Origin: Psychrobacter sp. P2G3
Lineage (GTDB): Bacteria > Pseudomonadota > Gammaproteobacteria > Pseudomonadales > Moraxellaceae
DNA: 64,000 bases
Assembly: GCF_001593285.1 (NCBI RefSeq)
Contig: NZ_CP012529.1
Location: forward strand, 806,001 to 870,000
Direction of reading: 5' to 3'
Made by a program: the position numbers and the translations under genes. Below the pieces are notes generated by a model. It was given only the letters and a program-made list of their open reading frames with translations, ran no database searches and was not told the DNA's origin. Below are positions 1 through 11,476 of the stretch, in pieces (the stretch's first letter is position 1; each line of letters begins with the position of its first letter).

Positions 1-122
1 TTTTGTAGCATATAAAATGACCACTCAATGCAGTTAAAAACTGGCTTTTGATTGGTGATATGCGTATAGTGAGCAAACAGTTTATGCCAGTTGTCACGCC
101 ATTGTTGATCACGCGTAATGAG
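1..122 (-). pseudogene. Possible coding remnant running off the left edge
   Basis: The minus strand is open from position 122 to the left edge. The translated residues look protein-like (rich in W, H, F, Y, N, Q; for example RDNWHKLFAHY). A TAA lies in frame at 123-125 and no ATG, GTG or TTG follows it, so there is no obvious start. It could be the 5'-deleted remains of a gene or a chance open frame; 40 codons are too few to decide. Family not recognised. Confidence 0.2.
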
Positions 123-497
123 TTATTAAATCAATTAAATGTCTAAATATGATATTGATTTAATAAATTTATCTTGCGTCTTTATTAGATGGATTTGATG
201 ACCAGCCTTTATCTAGGTATGCCACAGTTTTTACTGATAGGATAGTTGGAGATTGCCAGTCTTTCTGCTCTAGACTTTGTCGTCAGAGTTTAGTGGATTG
301 TCTTATTCATTCTCAGCACTTAGATAAATTTACGGTTGGTATCATCTTATACCGTCGTCAATAATCTTGATAATTGGTCGTTACCAGCACAGCCTTTGTG
401 TTTTCGTCTGCGTCAAGTACTGTCATTCCATTTTGCTCTATATAGTAATGGTCTGCAGTACTTATGACACTAGATTGGGTGAGGAGCACGTATTATC
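123..497. other. Leader region upstream of nuoA
   Basis: No convincing coding frame is seen on either strand. The stretch presumably carries the nuo operon promoter, but I could not pick a confident -35/-10 pair; TATAGT near 443 is only a candidate -10. A strong ribosome binding site, GAGGAG at 481-486, precedes the nuoA ATG at 498. Confidence 0.4.
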
Positions 498-1121
498 ATG
501 TCTGCCTATAATTGGTCAGCAGTTGCCTTTATTCTAGCCGCTATTGGGCTAGTTGTTTTTATGCTGGCTGTTCCGCGCTTACTGGGCGGTCGCTCTCAGG
601 GCTTACAAAAAGAAGAGATATTTGAAGCGGGTGTTGTCGGATCTGGCAACGCCCGTATTCGTTTGTCTGCTAAATTCTATTTAGTGGCTATCTTTTTCGT
701 TATTTTTGATTTAGAAGCGCTGTATTTGTATGCTTACGCGGTTTCAGTTCGTGAGGCTGGCTGGCTTGGATTTGCAGCGGCTACGGTCTTTATTACTGTC
801 TTAATCATTGGCTTGATATATGAGCTAAGTTTAGGCGCTATGAACTGGGCCCCTGCTGATAAGCTGCGTAAAAGACCACGTCTCTATGCTGCACCAGCTG
901 GCTTTAATTTAGCTGATATCACCAAGTTCGACGGCGTTGATGAGCTAATGGTGGACCCTACTGGCAAAATACCGGCGCAGTCTTCAGGTCAGATTAATGT
1001 CTCAAATAATATTGAGGCCAATCGTCGTCATTTACAAAGCATTGATCATATTAATACTACAGGTAATATTACCTCTGTGGATTTTGCGACGTCTGCACAA
1101 CCGCCTAACATTGAACGTTAA
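498..1121 (+). CDS. nuoA: NADH-quinone oxidoreductase subunit A (NuoA)
   Basis: This is a small membrane subunit of respiratory complex I, next to the quinone site at the junction of peripheral and membrane arms. Three hydrophobic segments lie at about residues 8-30, 60-80 and 90-112. Between the first two is the conserved family loop (residues about 38-60, with FEAGVVGSGNARIR). First gene of a 13-gene operon; the start is supported by GAGGAG 11 bases upstream. At 207 residues it is much longer than the usual 120-150. Everything after about residue 130 is a hydrophilic tail rich in N, D, T and S that the core family lacks. The core assignment is firm; the function of the tail is unknown. Confidence 0.95.
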   Translation: MSAYNWSAVAFILAAIGLVVFMLAVPRLLGGRSQGLQKEEIFEAGVVGSGNARIRLSAKFYLVAIFFVIFDLEALYLYAYAVSVREAGWLGFAAATVFITVLIIGLIYELSLGAMNWAPADKLRKRPRLYAAPAGFNLADITKFDGVDELMVDPTGKIPAQSSGQINVSNNIEANRRHLQSIDHINTTGNITSVDFATSAQPPNIER

Positions 1122-1299
1122 CCGTTTTTGCTCATAGCTATCTTTGCTTAGAAAAATCTGTAAATTGTTGAGAGCAACGATATATATAATGACAATGTCA
1201 GTATGTTTATATTAATGGTCAATTATTAATCATAAAAGTTATGGCGATAGTGATAACAAGACAATTGCCACGCTTTGCTTAATAGAAAGGTTGTATGTT

Positions 1300-1968
1300 A
1301 TGAAATACACATTAACAAAAGCCAACCCTGATGCAGATGTCTATCCTGCACAGTCTCGCCAAACGGTCAATGATCCTATTGAAGATGAAGTCAATAAAAA
1401 CGTCTTTATGGGTCGTCTCGAAGACCTCGTTCATTCGACAGCAAACTGGGGGCGTAAGCACTCACTATGGCCATTCAACTTTGGTACTTCTTGCTGTTAT
1501 GTTGAATATGCCACCACTTTAACTGCGGTTCATGATTTATCACGTTTTGGTGCAGAAGTTATTCGTGCTTCGCCTCGTCAGGCGGACGTGATGATTGTCG
1601 CCGGTACTTGCTTTGTCAAAATGGCCCCCGTTATTCAGCGCTTATATGAGCAAATGCTTGAGCCAAAATGGGTCATCTCAATGGGTGCTTGTGCCAACTC
1701 GGGCGGCATGTATGATATCTATTCGGTCGTGCAAGGCGTGGATAAAATTATTCCTGTCGATGTTTATGTGCCAGGTTGTCCCCCGCGTCCAGAAGCGTTG
1801 ATCCAAGGGCTTATGTTATTGCAAGAATCTATCACTAAAGAGCGTCGTCCGTTAGGTATTCATATGAATGATCAAGGTATCTATCAGCCACAAATGACGC
1901 CTGAGCGTGACCGTAAACAAGCAGATCGTATCGCTGTGAAAAACTTGCGTAGCCCAGATAGTATTTAG
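1300..1968 (+). CDS. nuoB: NADH-quinone oxidoreductase subunit B (NuoB)
   Basis: Peripheral-arm subunit that holds the terminal [4Fe-4S] cluster N2, which passes electrons to ubiquinone. The cluster motifs are visible in order: GTSCCYVEY (tandem cysteines), GTCFVKMAP and VPGCPPRP. I chose ATG 1300 (222 aa) because AGAAAGG at 1284-1290 lies nine bases upstream. A TTG at 1291 in the same frame would abut that site directly. A gap of about 180 bases separates it from nuoA, longer than in the tightly packed second half of the operon. The C-terminal 50 residues are hydrophilic, as in relatives. Confidence 0.96.
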   Translation: MKYTLTKANPDADVYPAQSRQTVNDPIEDEVNKNVFMGRLEDLVHSTANWGRKHSLWPFNFGTSCCYVEYATTLTAVHDLSRFGAEVIRASPRQADVMIVAGTCFVKMAPVIQRLYEQMLEPKWVISMGACANSGGMYDIYSVVQGVDKIIPVDVYVPGCPPRPEALIQGLMLLQESITKERRPLGIHMNDQGIYQPQMTPERDRKQADRIAVKNLRSPDSI

Positions 1969-2040
1969 TCTGGATAGTGTTTAGTTTGGTAGCTTGGCTC
2001 AATAATTAGTAGTCTGTAAAAGTATGCATACGCTCATCAT

Positions 2041-2100
2041 AGTTCAGTTATGATTAATATAGTTCGGTTATGATTAACATAGTTTAGTTATGATTAATGA
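2041..2100 (+). repeat. Three tandem 20-bp repeats upstream of nuoCD
   Basis: Three consecutive 20-base units at 2041-2060, 2061-2080 and 2081-2100 share the pattern AGTTYRGTTATGATTAAYRW with one to three differences each. The array ends right at the AAGGA ribosome binding site (2100-2104) of nuoCD. The sequence shows the repeat directly; any regulatory role is unproven. Confidence 0.9.
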
Positions 2101-2115
2101 AGGAATACATCATTC

Positions 2116-3891
2116 ATGGTCACGGTAGTCGAAAACATAGATCCTAAGATTAAGCCTGTCCCAGCAGTTATTAAAGAGCTGGAACATAATTATGCCGGTA
2201 AGTTCGTCGTGCAGCAGACCGTTGATGATATTCCAACCGTTTGGGTGGCACATGCTGATTTGCTCGATGTACTGTTATTTCTGCGTAAGCTACCAAAGCC
2301 TTATGTCATGTTATTTGACTTGTCAGCGATAGATGAGCGTTTACGCCAACATCGCGAAGGCTTACCAGCCAGCGACTTTACGGTGTTTTATCATTTGATG
2401 TCACTCGAGCGTAATAGCGATGTGCGTATTAAAGTGGCGTTGAGTGAAGATGATTTAAATGTACCTAGTGCTACCAATATTTGGCCAAATGCCAACTGGT
2501 ATGAGCGCGAAGTGTGGGATATGTTCGGCATTGTCTTCAGCGGCCATCCGCACCTAACCCGTATCTTACTACCTAAATATTGGGAAGGTCATCCATTACG
2601 TAAAGAGTATCATGCGCGTGCGACTGAATTTACCCCTTATTTCTTGAATACTGCTAAACAGCAGTATGAGCAAGAAAATCTGCGCTTTGTCCCCGAAGAA
2701 TGGGGCATGAAACGTTCAGGGCGCGATGAAGACTTTATGTTTTTGAACATCGGTCCCAACCATCCATCTGCTCACGGTGCTTTCCGTTTGGTGCTACAGC
2801 TTGATGGCGAAGAGGTGATTGACTGTATTCCAGATATTGGTTATCACCATCGTGGCGCAGAAAAAATGGCTGAGCGTCAGACATGGCACTCATTCATTCC
2901 TTATACCGACCGTATTGATTATCTCGGCGGGGTAATGAATGAGCTACCGTACATCATGTCGGTCGAAAAGCTTGCCGGTATCACCATACCAGATCGCGCG
3001 CAAACCATTCGCGTGATGATGAGCGAGTTTTTCCGTATTACTAATAACTTACTATTTGTTGGTACCTTTATTCAGGATGCGGGCGGTATGACCCCTGTAT
3101 TTTATATGTTTACCGATCGCCAAAAAGCGTATGACGTCATCGAAGCCGTGACTGGCTATCGTATGCATCCAGCTTGGTTCCGTATCGGCGGTACTGCTGC
3201 TGATTTACCACGTGGCTGGCAGCGTTTGGTTCGTGAATTTTTAGACTGGATGCCTAAACGCTTGGATGAATATGTCAAAGCAGCGCTACAAAACAGCGTG
3301 CTTAAGGGCCGTACCCAAGGCGTTGCGCAGTATAATGCCAAGCAAGCACTTGCTTGGGGTGTGACTGGTGCAGGTTTGCGTGCGACAGGCGTGGATTTTG
3401 ATCTACGTAAAGCACGTCCATACATGGGCTATGAGAACTACGACTTTGAAGTTCCTGTCGGCTATAACGGTGACGCTTACGACCGTTGTATGATTAAAGT
3501 CGAAGAGATGCGTCAGTCATTACGAATTATTCGTCAGTGTATGGATCATATGCCGCAAGGCCCTTATAAAGCTGATCATCCGCTAGCTGTACCACCACCA
3601 AAAGACCGTACCTTAAACGATATTGAGACTTTGATTAATCACTTTATCTCAGTATCTTGGGGTCCTGTGATGCCAGCGGGGGAATGCACTACAATCGTCG
3701 AGGCGACCAAAGGTCTGAACAGCTATTACATAACCTCAGATAAAGCGACGATGAGCTATCGCACGCGTATTCGTACCCCGACATTTGCACATTTGCAGCA
3801 GATGCCTTCGGTGATTAATGGCTCACTGGTGTCTGATGCCATTATGTATTTGGCATCGATTGATATTGTGATGGCAGATTGTGATCGCTAA
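2116..3891 (+). CDS. nuoCD: NADH-quinone oxidoreductase fused subunit C/D (NuoCD)
   Basis: Fusion of the 30-kDa (NuoC) and 49-kDa (NuoD) complex I subunits, as in E. coli and other gammaproteobacteria. Residues about 35-185 are the NuoC domain, ending in the family motif [12 protein letters not shown] followed by HPLRKEY. From about residue 205 the NuoD domain begins with [14 protein letters not shown] and [13 protein letters not shown], which line the quinone pocket next to cluster N2. The protein ends in the expected short acidic DCDR. Length 591 aa is close to the roughly 600 of E. coli. AAGGA at 2100-2104 supports the ATG, although an 11-base spacing is on the long side. Confidence 0.97.
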   Translation: MVTVVENIDPKIKPVPAVIKELEHNYAGKFVVQQTVDDIPTVWVAHADLLDVLLFLRKLPKPYVMLFDLSAIDERLRQHREGLPASDFTVFYHLMSLERNSDVRIKVALSEDDLNVPSATNIWPNANWYEREVWDMFGIVFSGHPHLTRILLPKYWEGHPLRKEYHARATEFTPYFLNTAKQQYEQENLRFVPEEWGMKRSGRDEDFMFLNIGPNHPSAHGAFRLVLQLDGEEVIDCIPDIGYHHRGAEKMAERQTWHSFIPYTDRIDYLGGVMNELPYIMSVEKLAGITIPDRAQTIRVMMSEFFRITNNLLFVGTFIQDAGGMTPVFYMFTDRQKAYDVIEAVTGYRMHPAWFRIGGTAADLPRGWQRLVREFLDWMPKRLDEYVKAALQNSVLKGRTQGVAQYNAKQALAWGVTGAGLRATGVDFDLRKARPYMGYENYDFEVPVGYNGDAYDRCMIKVEEMRQSLRIIRQCMDHMPQGPYKADHPLAVPPPKDRTLNDIETLINHFISVSWGPVMPAGECTTIVEATKGLNSYYITSDKATMSYRTRIRTPTFAHLQQMPSVINGSLVSDAIMYLASIDIVMADCDR

Positions 3892-4049
3892 TGCTTTAAT
3901 CTAAGAATTGTAGTTTTAGAAAAAGATACGTTAATCAATATATTATTGCCAAGTGGCACACCAAAATGCTGTCATATTTTTATATAACGATAGTCGCAAT
4001 AAGGCTATCAGTAATGTGATAAAGCGTGATGAGTGAGGAAAGATAGAAG

Positions 4050-4562
4050 ATGATGAAAATTGTTTCCGATAAAATGCCAAAAGTAGATGTGGCAAGTATC
4101 CTCACCGCTGAGGAAATTGCTGCCATTCATGAGTTTATGCATCATTACCCACAGGCACGTGCCGCCTCACTAGATGCGTTAAAAATTGTGCAAAAGCGTA
4201 ATGGTTGGGTTGATGATGCGCAAGTGAATGCCATTGCCAATATTTTAGATATTCCGATGACAGATATGGATGGGGTTGCCACTTTCTTTAACCGTATTTA
4301 TCGTCAACCTGTTGGCCGTCATGTGATTCTTATTTGTGATTCAGTCGCCTGTTATCTGACTGGCTATGAGGCATTATCAGCTGAGCTACGCTCACAGCTA
4401 GGTATTGAATACGGTCAGACGACAACCGACGGTCGCTTTACGCTATTACCAATTTGCTGCTTAGGTAATTGTGATAAAGGTCCTGCCGTGTTGATTGACG
4501 AAGACACCTACGGCCCTGTCCAGCCTGAAGAAGTTGCCCAACTATTGGAGCTATACGCATGA
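4050..4562 (+). CDS. nuoE: NADH-quinone oxidoreductase subunit E (NuoE)
   Basis: The 24-kDa-type subunit of the NADH dehydrogenase module, carrying the [2Fe-2S] cluster N1a. The thioredoxin-like domain shows the four ligands C96 and C101 (CDSVAC) and C137 and C141 (CLGNC). At 170 aa it matches the family. GAGGAA at 4035-4040 supports the first of two adjacent ATGs. The stop codon overlaps the nuoF start (ATGA at 4559-4562), so translation is probably coupled, fitting the obligate NuoE-NuoF pairing. Confidence 0.97.
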   Translation: MMKIVSDKMPKVDVASILTAEEIAAIHEFMHHYPQARAASLDALKIVQKRNGWVDDAQVNAIANILDIPMTDMDGVATFFNRIYRQPVGRHVILICDSVACYLTGYEALSAELRSQLGIEYGQTTTDGRFTLLPICCLGNCDKGPAVLIDEDTYGPVQPEEVAQLLELYA

Positions 4563-5983
4563 GATTAACACTTTCAGAGCAGATCGCTCGTCGCGGTCAA
4601 GGCAAAGCACCAAGCCAGTTGAATGATCAGCGCGTTCCAATTTATGGTGACAAGGCAACAGCGACTAGCGAAACCAAACCTTTAACTTGGCGTCTAGCGC
4701 ATCATGATGCAGTGCTTGACTTGGCAACTTATGAATCTCTAAAAGGCTTTACTGGTTTAAAAGAAGCGTTATCAAAGTCGCCTAAAGACGTCGGCAATAT
4801 GATTAAAGCGGCCAACGTTAGAGGTCGCGGCGGTGCAGGCTTTAACGCCGGTCTTAAATGGTCATTTATGTCACCTCCTGATGGCTTACCGCGTTATCTT
4901 ATCTGTAATGCTGATGAGATGGAGCCGGGTACTTTCAAAGACCGTTTATTAATGGAGCGTCTACCGTTTCAGTTGATTGAAGGTATGCTCATCACTGCCC
5001 ATGCTATCGGTGCGACTGATGGATATATCTTTATTCGCGGGGAGTATATTTTAGCCGCAGAGCGTTTGGTCACTGCTATTGAAGAATGTCTAGCCAATAA
5101 CTTAATGGGCGACAACATCTTAGGCTCAGACTTTAGCTTCAATCTACATGTACATACTGGCGCTGGACGTTATATTTGTGGTGAAGAGACCGCACTTATC
5201 AATAGTTTAGAAGGTCGCCGTGCTAATCCACGTACCAAACCACCTTTTCCACAAATCTCTGGTGCATGGGGCAGACCTACCGTGGTCAATAACGTCGAGA
5301 CCTTGTGTAATATGCCAGCCATCTTAAATCATGGCGTAGAATGGTATCAGTCACTGTCTGAGATTAAAGGCAAAAGTAGAACCTCAGGCACGAAACTGTT
5401 TGGTTGTTCAGGCTTAGTCAATGATCCCGGTCTGTGGGAGCTACCATTTGGCTATACCGCTCGTGAAATCATCGAAGATTTGGCGGGTGGTATGAAAGAC
5501 GGCAAAAAGCTTAAAGCATGGTTGCCGGGCGGTGCATCGACCGACTTTTTGACGGCTGATCATTTAGATGTGGTCGTTGATTTTGATACGATTCAAGAAG
5601 CCGGTAGCCGTATGGGTACTGGGCTGATTATGGTCGTCGACGAAGCGCAAGATATGGTGCCGCTACTACGCAATCTAGAGATTTTCTTTCAGCGTGAATC
5701 ATGCGGTTGGTGTACGCCATGCCGTGATGGTCTACCGTGGGGCGTTAAATTGCTTACTGCTATCAACGATGGTGAAGGGCAAGTTGGCGATGTAGAAAAG
5801 CTAGAGGGCCTCACGCGTGACTTATGGATTGGTAAAACATTCTGTGCGCATGCGCCGGGTGCGATGGAACCACTGATGAGTGCGATTAAATATTTCCGTC
5901 CAGAGTTTGATCAAAAAATCGCGCAGGCGGTTGGTGTAGATGTTATTGATGCTGCAGCCAATCAACAGCCAGAAGTGAAATAA
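4559..5983 (+). CDS. nuoF: NADH-quinone oxidoreductase subunit F (NuoF)
   Basis: The 51-kDa-type subunit: binds NADH and FMN and carries [4Fe-4S] cluster N3. The glycine-rich nucleotide/FMN loop [14 protein letters not shown] is at about residues 89-102 and the FMN/NADH region [10 protein letters not shown] near 205. The cluster ligands appear in [12 protein letters not shown] plus the later cysteine of TFCAHAPG. Length 474 aa is slightly above the E. coli protein (445), the excess lying mostly in the first 50 residues. It overlaps nuoE by four bases and is followed ten bases later by nuoG. Confidence 0.97.
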   Translation: MRLTLSEQIARRGQGKAPSQLNDQRVPIYGDKATATSETKPLTWRLAHHDAVLDLATYESLKGFTGLKEALSKSPKDVGNMIKAANVRGRGGAGFNAGLKWSFMSPPDGLPRYLICNADEMEPGTFKDRLLMERLPFQLIEGMLITAHAIGATDGYIFIRGEYILAAERLVTAIEECLANNLMGDNILGSDFSFNLHVHTGAGRYICGEETALINSLEGRRANPRTKPPFPQISGAWGRPTVVNNVETLCNMPAILNHGVEWYQSLSEIKGKSRTSGTKLFGCSGLVNDPGLWELPFGYTAREIIEDLAGGMKDGKKLKAWLPGGASTDFLTADHLDVVVDFDTIQEAGSRMGTGLIMVVDEAQDMVPLLRNLEIFFQRESCGWCTPCRDGLPWGVKLLTAINDGEGQVGDVEKLEGLTRDLWIGKTFCAHAPGAMEPLMSAIKYFRPEFDQKIAQAVGVDVIDAAANQQPEVK

Positions 5984-5993
5984 GGAGAGCGGC

Positions 5994-8900
5994 ATGGCAG
6001 TCATACATATTGATGGGACCACTGTCGAAGTAGATAGCGCAGATAACTTGCTACAAGCCTGCTTATCACTCGGCATTGATGTGCCGTATTTTTGTTATCA
6101 TCCAGCCCTTGGCTCAGTAGGCTCGTGCCGTCAGTGCGCGGTCAAGCAATTCCAAAATAAAGAAGATATGGAAGCGGGTCGCGGTCGTCTCGTGATGTCA
6201 TGTATGGTTGCCCCTGGCGATGATATGTATATTTCGGTCACTGATGATGAAGCCAAAGCATTTCGTAAGTCGATGGTTGAGCTACTGATGACCAACCATC
6301 CGCATGACTGCCCAACCTGTGAAGAGGGCGGACATTGTCACTTGCAAGACATGACATATATGTCAGGCCATAGCCGTCGTCGCTATCGCTTTACCAAACG
6401 CACCCATCATAACCAAGAGCTTGGTCCATTTATCGCCCATGAGATGAACCGTTGTATCGCTTGCTATCGCTGTGTACGCTTCTATAAAGACTATGCGGGT
6501 GGCGAAGATTTGGGTGTTTATGGCTCAAACAATCGCGTTTATTTTGGCCGTGATAAAGATGGTCAGTTTGAAAGTGAGTTTTCAGGAAACTTAACCGAAG
6601 TTTGCCCAACCGGTGTGTTTACCGATAAAACGCATTCTGAACGTTATAACCGTAAATGGGATATGCAGTATGCGCCAAGCATCTGTCATGGCTGCTCTGC
6701 AGGTTGTAACATCTCACCAGGTGAGCGTTATGGCGAATTGCGCCGTATTGAAAACCGCTATAATGGTGAAGTAAACCGTTACTTCCTATGTGACCGTGGT
6801 CGCTTTGGTTATGGCTATGTCAACCGTGCTGATCGTCCAACGCAAGCGCTTGAGCGTATCAATGACAAGCACGTCAAAATTAATATTGACTATGCATTAG
6901 ATGAAACCATCAAACGTATTAAAGATAAAAAAGTCATTGGTATCGGCTCACCACGGGCCAGTTTAGAGACCAATTTTGCCCTAAAAAACCTCGTTGGCTT
7001 TGATAATTTCTCAACCGGTCTCAATCATCAGCAGCAAGCACTGGTCAATAAATGTATTGAAGTACTCAGCACCGAGGGTATTTATAACCCAGGCATGACG
7101 GATATTGAAAGCCACGATGCGGTATTAGTCTTGGGTGAAGATATTACCCAAACTTCGTCACGCGTCGCATTGTCAGTACGCCAAGCAGCAAAAAACGAAG
7201 GCCTAAAAATGGCGGCGGCATTACAGACGCAGCCTTGGCTTGCCGAACCTGTTAAACGTATCGCTCAAGATGCGTTAAGCCCAGTCTACGTCATTGATGT
7301 CATCCAAACTAAGCTAGAAGACATCAGTAAAGTGAGCGTGGTCGCAACGCCTGAAGATATTACTAAGCTTGGTTTTAAAGTGGCTGATGAGATTGCTAAT
7401 TTTGCGGATGATTTATCAGAAATAACAGATCCACAAACAGTAGAACAAAATGATGATGTGGACGCTATGCAAGCGCTTGCTCAGCAAATCGCTTATGACT
7501 TAATACAAGCCGATAAGCCGCTAGTCATCTCAGGCAGCAGCTTATCATCTACTGCCTTGATAGAAGCGGCTGCACAAATTACCCAAGCACTAAGCCAAAA
7601 GCGTGCGGCGATTAAAGCCACTGAACAGCATCAGGTTGAAACGCATAATGCTATGGTTCGTGATAAACAGCTTCGTGATAAACAGCTTCGCGCCGCTGAA
7701 AAACAAGCAGCAACCGCTCAGCAAAGTGAAGATAAAGATCTGTCTGCCAAACCGAATAAACCTGAAACAGGCGTTGATACAGAAGCACAAGACGATGTAG
7801 AGCGCGAGCCTGCAACTAAACTTGAGCTAAAAGAAGTGAATGACAGCTATCATGTGCAAGCTGGTATTTATTTAGCAGTTCCTGATGCTAACAGCATTGG
7901 CGTCTGTATGCTTGGCGGTCAATCAGTCGAAGAGTTACTGGCGACTGATTTTGATGTGGTGATAGTTGCTGAAAATCAGCTCACTGACGCTATCGATGCC
8001 AATAAGTTAACCCAGCTGTTAGCAGATAAAACCGTCATTGCACTGGATCATCAACTGCTTGATTGGCATAAAGACGTCGACATCGTATTGCCAGCAGCAA
8101 GCTTTGCTGAAGCGGATGGTACTTTGGTATCTGCTGAAGGTCGTGCTCAGCGCTTTTTCCAAGTTTATGATAACAACTACTACCATCCACTTAGCAGTAT
8201 CAAAGAAGGTTGGCGCTGGTTGCATGCTGTGCACAGCAGCATTGAAGGTAGAGATGTCGATTGGACACAGCTAGATGACGTGATTAATGCCTTAATAGCG
8301 ACGCATCCTAAGCTTGCTGGTATTAAAGGCGCAGCACCTGATGCCGATTACCGTATAACGGGTCTGAAAATTGCCCGTCAGCCGCGTCGCTACTCAGGTC
8401 GTACCGCAATGCGTGCGCCGATATCAGTACATGAGCCGATGCAACCAAAAGATTGGGATACGGGCTTAACCTTTTCAATGGAAGGCTATAGTGGTAAACA
8501 AACACCAAGCTCGATGATTCCTTTTGCCAATGCGGCAGGCTGGAACTCACCGCAAGCATGGAACAAGTATCAAGATAAAGTGGGTGGTAGTCTCAAAAAC
8601 GGTGATCCGGGTGTACGCTTATTCGATCAGTTAGAACGTCTAGCCACACGTCAGTATGTTGCACCAGAAGCCATGTCTGCGACCACGACTGACATGCAGC
8701 AAGGACAAGCGAAACTAGTGCCTATTTACAATATATATGCCAGCTCAATGATGGCTTCACGTAGCCCAATAGTTGCTGAGCAATTGCCTGTCGCGGCATG
8801 GTGTATTGGTATTGACGATGCCAAAGACTGGAATATTACTGCTGGCGATTACTTAGCAATTGAGATTGATAAACAACAAATTACCTTGCCCGTTCAGCTC

Positions 8901-9122
8901 GTCGGCTATTTAGCGGAAGGCTGTATTGGTTATCCCGTTGGGCAAGTGAGTATTATTCATCCGTCAATGCCAGCTTCGGTACGCAAAGTAGATGCACCAG
9001 TTACGATGATGGGTAGTATGGCTGATGATAGCTCTTTAACACGTAACAATGCTGGTGACGGTATTGATGACCATGGTGCAACTGTAGCTACTACAGCGCC
9101 GACCACCACACAGGAGATGTAA
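5994..9122 (+). CDS. nuoG: NADH-quinone oxidoreductase subunit G (NuoG)
   Basis: Largest peripheral subunit, an electron wire from NuoF to NuoI. The N-terminal [2Fe-2S] domain has C34, C45, C48 and C70. Next comes the HxxxCxxCxxxxxC site ([14 protein letters not shown]), the CIACYRC/EVCP set, and the fourth set CHGCSAGC plus a distant C that defines the extra cluster N7 of E. coli-type NuoG. The rest is a molybdopterin-oxidoreductase-like domain without cofactor function. At 1042 aa it exceeds the E. coli protein by about 130. Much of the excess is a hydrophilic insert at residues about 535-612 that contains a duplicated RDKQL. GGAGAG precedes the ATG by five bases. Confidence 0.96.
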   Translation: MAVIHIDGTTVEVDSADNLLQACLSLGIDVPYFCYHPALGSVGSCRQCAVKQFQNKEDMEAGRGRLVMSCMVAPGDDMYISVTDDEAKAFRKSMVELLMTNHPHDCPTCEEGGHCHLQDMTYMSGHSRRRYRFTKRTHHNQELGPFIAHEMNRCIACYRCVRFYKDYAGGEDLGVYGSNNRVYFGRDKDGQFESEFSGNLTEVCPTGVFTDKTHSERYNRKWDMQYAPSICHGCSAGCNISPGERYGELRRIENRYNGEVNRYFLCDRGRFGYGYVNRADRPTQALERINDKHVKINIDYALDETIKRIKDKKVIGIGSPRASLETNFALKNLVGFDNFSTGLNHQQQALVNKCIEVLSTEGIYNPGMTDIESHDAVLVLGEDITQTSSRVALSVRQAAKNEGLKMAAALQTQPWLAEPVKRIAQDALSPVYVIDVIQTKLEDISKVSVVATPEDITKLGFKVADEIANFADDLSEITDPQTVEQNDDVDAMQALAQQIAYDLIQADKPLVISGSSLSSTALIEAAAQITQALSQKRAAIKATEQHQVETHNAMVRDKQLRDKQLRAAEKQAATAQQSEDKDLSAKPNKPETGVDTEAQDDVEREPATKLELKEVNDSYHVQAGIYLAVPDANSIGVCMLGGQSVEELLATDFDVVIVAENQLTDAIDANKLTQLLADKTVIALDHQLLDWHKDVDIVLPAASFAEADGTLVSAEGRAQRFFQVYDNNYYHPLSSIKEGWRWLHAVHSSIEGRDVDWTQLDDVINALIATHPKLAGIKGAAPDADYRITGLKIARQPRRYSGRTAMRAPISVHEPMQPKDWDTGLTFSMEGYSGKQTPSSMIPFANAAGWNSPQAWNKYQDKVGGSLKNGDPGVRLFDQLERLATRQYVAPEAMSATTTDMQQGQAKLVPIYNIYASSMMASRSPIVAEQLPVAAWCIGIDDAKDWNITAGDYLAIEIDKQQITLPVQLVGYLAEGCIGYPVGQVSIIHPSMPASVRKVDAPVTMMGSMADDSSLTRNNAGDGIDDHGATVATTAPTTTQEM
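7659..7688 (+). repeat. 15-bp tandem duplication inside nuoG
   Basis: Two identical 15-base copies (7659-7673 and 7674-7688) encode RDKQL twice in frame. They lie inside the charged, low-complexity insert of NuoG. Being in frame and exact, this looks like a recent slippage event in a tolerant linker. Confidence 0.9.
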
Positions 9123-9123
9123 T

Positions 9124-10167
9124 ATGCAAGTTACCCGTATTATTCCTGATGTGCCAAGCTTTTTGGCCGGTAGCATGACCTTTGATACTTGGTCCATTCT
9201 ATTTATGGTCGCGCAGTCGCTGGTCATTTTTTTAGTAGTAGTTATGGTTGCCGCTATGATGATTGTCTATGAGCGCCGCATGTTGGCCTTATGGCAAGAT
9301 CGTTACGGTCCAAACCGTGTCGGACCTTTTGGCTCTTTGCAGCTAGTTGCTGACATGCTCAAAATCTTTTTCAAAGAAGATTGGACACCAAACTTTACCG
9401 ATAAGTTTATGTTCACTTTGGCGCCTGCGGTAGCGATGTTTACTGCATTGGCCTCATTTGCCATCATTCCTATCTCACCAACGCTTGGCGTAGCTGATTG
9501 GGATATCGGTATCTTGTTCTTCTTTGCAATGGCAGGTATTGCTGTCTATGCAGTGATGTTCGGTGGTTGGGCATCTGCAAACAAATTCTCCCTATTAGGT
9601 GGCTTACGTTCAGCGGCACAAACGATCAGTTATGAAGTGTTTTTAGGTTTATCGTTGATGGGTGTTGTTGCGCTGACAGGTTCTTTCAATTTACGTGAGA
9701 TTGTTGAGTCACAAATTGATGGCTGGTATATAATTCCGCAGTTTTTTGGATTTTTAACTTTTGTAGTGGCTGGTGTGGCGGTGACCCATAGACATCCTTT
9801 TGACCAGCCAGAAGCGGAGCAGGAGCTTGCCGAAGGTTACCATGTTGAATATTCGGGTATGAAGTTCGGTATGTTCTTCATTGGCGAGTATGTCAACGTT
9901 GTATTAATCTCTGCGCTAATGACCTGTCTATTCTTTGGTGGTTGGCTTGCGCCCTTTAATTTAGATATTCCATTTGTTCCACCAGCTTTTTGGTTCATGA
10001 TTAAGACGCTGTTCTTTATGACCATGTTTATTTTGGCTCGAGGCTCCCTCATGCGTCCGCGTTATGATCAGGTGATGAATTTCGGTTGGAAAGTTTGTCT
10101 GCCGGTTACTTTGATCAATTTGCTGATTACTGCTGCGGTTATTCTGATTTTTTCTCCAACGCTGTAA
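9124..10167 (+). CDS. nuoH: NADH-quinone oxidoreductase subunit H (NuoH)
   Basis: Membrane-arm heel subunit that forms the quinone access chamber and the start of the proton path. Eight or nine hydrophobic helices are apparent. Conserved loops include the first cytoplasmic segment [20 protein letters not shown], the acidic [19 protein letters not shown] loop, and [13 protein letters not shown] near the C-terminus. Length 347 aa (E. coli 325). It starts one base after the nuoG stop, with AGGAG inside the nuoG tail. Confidence 0.97.
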   Translation: MQVTRIIPDVPSFLAGSMTFDTWSILFMVAQSLVIFLVVVMVAAMMIVYERRMLALWQDRYGPNRVGPFGSLQLVADMLKIFFKEDWTPNFTDKFMFTLAPAVAMFTALASFAIIPISPTLGVADWDIGILFFFAMAGIAVYAVMFGGWASANKFSLLGGLRSAAQTISYEVFLGLSLMGVVALTGSFNLREIVESQIDGWYIIPQFFGFLTFVVAGVAVTHRHPFDQPEAEQELAEGYHVEYSGMKFGMFFIGEYVNVVLISALMTCLFFGGWLAPFNLDIPFVPPAFWFMIKTLFFMTMFILARGSLMRPRYDQVMNFGWKVCLPVTLINLLITAAVILIFSPTL

Positions 10168-10211
10168 TTTCGGTAATGATCTGAAGTAATGCTGATAAGG
10201 ATAATAATCCC

Positions 10212-10760
10212 ATGTTTACTACGATAAAAAAGACTGTCATTGGTATATTTACCATTGTCCGCAGCATGTGGATGGTTAATAGCCATGCGATTAGGCCACG
10301 CGATACAATATTGTATCCTGAAGTGCCAGTGCCAGTACCGCCACGCTTTCGTGGGCGTATCATATTGTCCCGCGACCCTGATGGTGATGAACGCTGCGTC
10401 GCTTGTAACTTGTGCGCTGTGGCATGTCCAGTCGGTTGCATCTCTCTACAAAAAGCTGAGCGTGAAGATGGACGCTGGTATCCAGAGTTTTTTCGGATTA
10501 ACTTCTCACGCTGTATTTTTTGTGGTCTATGTGAAGAAGCTTGTCCAACGACAGCGATTCAAATGACCCCTGATTTTGAGATGGGTGAGTATGTGCGTCA
10601 AGACTTGGTCTACGAAAAAGAGCATTTGCTTATCTCAGGACCAGGTAAATACCCTGATTATAACTATTATCGCGTATCTGGTATGGCGGTGGCAGATAAA
10701 CCAAAAGGGGCGGCGCAAAATGAAGCTGCACCTATTGATCTTAGGAGCTTGCTGCCATGA
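10212..10760 (+). CDS. nuoI: NADH-quinone oxidoreductase subunit I (NuoI)
   Basis: Ferredoxin-like subunit with clusters N6a and N6b, linking NuoG to NuoB. Two complete 4Fe-4S motifs are visible: [15 protein letters not shown] and [15 protein letters not shown]. The amphipathic N-terminal helix that docks on the membrane arm is present. The 182 aa match E. coli (180). AAGGATAATAATCCC precedes the ATG. The stop overlaps the nuoJ start (ATGA at 10757-10760). Confidence 0.97.
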   Translation: MFTTIKKTVIGIFTIVRSMWMVNSHAIRPRDTILYPEVPVPVPPRFRGRIILSRDPDGDERCVACNLCAVACPVGCISLQKAEREDGRWYPEFFRINFSRCIFCGLCEEACPTTAIQMTPDFEMGEYVRQDLVYEKEHLLISGPGKYPDYNYYRVSGMAVADKPKGAAQNEAAPIDLRSLLP

Positions 10761-11476
10761 TGAATATCTTAAATAATCCTGAATTGGCAGGGTTCTATTC
10801 GCTCGCAGCGGTGGCTATTTTTGCTAGTCTACGAGTAATTACGAATGCCAATCCAGTACATGCTATTTTATCGATGATTGTATCGTTGTTAGCAATAGCC
10901 GGTATATTTTTCGTACTAGGTGCTCCCTTTGCAGGGGCGCTTGAGATTGTCGTATACGCTGGCGCAATCATGGTTCTTTTCGTCTTTGTTATTATGATGC
11001 TCAATCTTGGTATGGCTAATGATGCACGTGAAGAGCGCTGGCTTGATGCAAAGACATGGGCGGTACCTACTGGATTGACTGTCATTGTCGCGGTTGTGCT
11101 TTATGCGATGATTGGGCTTAATCATGACGAGGCTGCTGTTATTGGTGGTACCACTATTTCAGCCAAAGCAGTGGGTACGGCATTATTTACTAAATATATC
11201 ATGCTGGTTGAAGTGGCGGCGTTGCTATTATTAGCTGCCTTGGTTGCTGCTTATCATTTAGGCAAAGAGTCTATAGATGATGAGATTATCGGCAACGATA
11301 GCCAAGACTTTCGCCCAAGCGTTGGTAGCATCATAGAATATGAGAATGATGGCAGCGATACAGTTGGCGATGCCGTTAAAATGGCTAAACCATACGAATA
11401 TAAAGAAGTAGATCCACATGATTATGTGGGTATGCAGGTTGGTACGCAAAAAGCTACGCGCAAGGAGTCAGACTGA
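10757..11476 (+). CDS. nuoJ: NADH-quinone oxidoreductase subunit J (NuoJ)
   Basis: Membrane subunit with five hydrophobic helices; the third carries the family's pi-bulge region ([20 protein letters not shown]). Length 239 aa against about 184 in E. coli. The extra 55 or so residues are a hydrophilic acidic tail after residue about 170 (ending QKATRKESD) that should face the cytoplasm. The stop overlaps the nuoK start by one base (TGATG), so coupled translation is likely. The identity is firm; the tail has no known function. Confidence 0.96.
   Translation: MMNILNNPELAGFYSLAAVAIFASLRVITNANPVHAILSMIVSLLAIAGIFFVLGAPFAGALEIVVYAGAIMVLFVFVIMMLNLGMANDAREERWLDAKTWAVPTGLTVIVAVVLYAMIGLNHDEAAVIGGTTISAKAVGTALFTKYIMLVEVAALLLLAALVAAYHLGKESIDDEIIGNDSQDFRPSVGSIIEYENDGSDTVGDAVKMAKPYEYKEVDPHDYVGMQVGTQKATRKESD

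Noticed and set aside
3156..3425. 89-codon open frame on the minus strand inside nuoCD
   Set aside because: Lies antisense to highly conserved NuoD sequence; no ribosome site and composition typical of a shadow frame.
10139..10441. 100-codon minus-strand frame across nuoH-nuoI
   Set aside because: Antisense to the conserved cysteine motifs of NuoI; no supporting signal.
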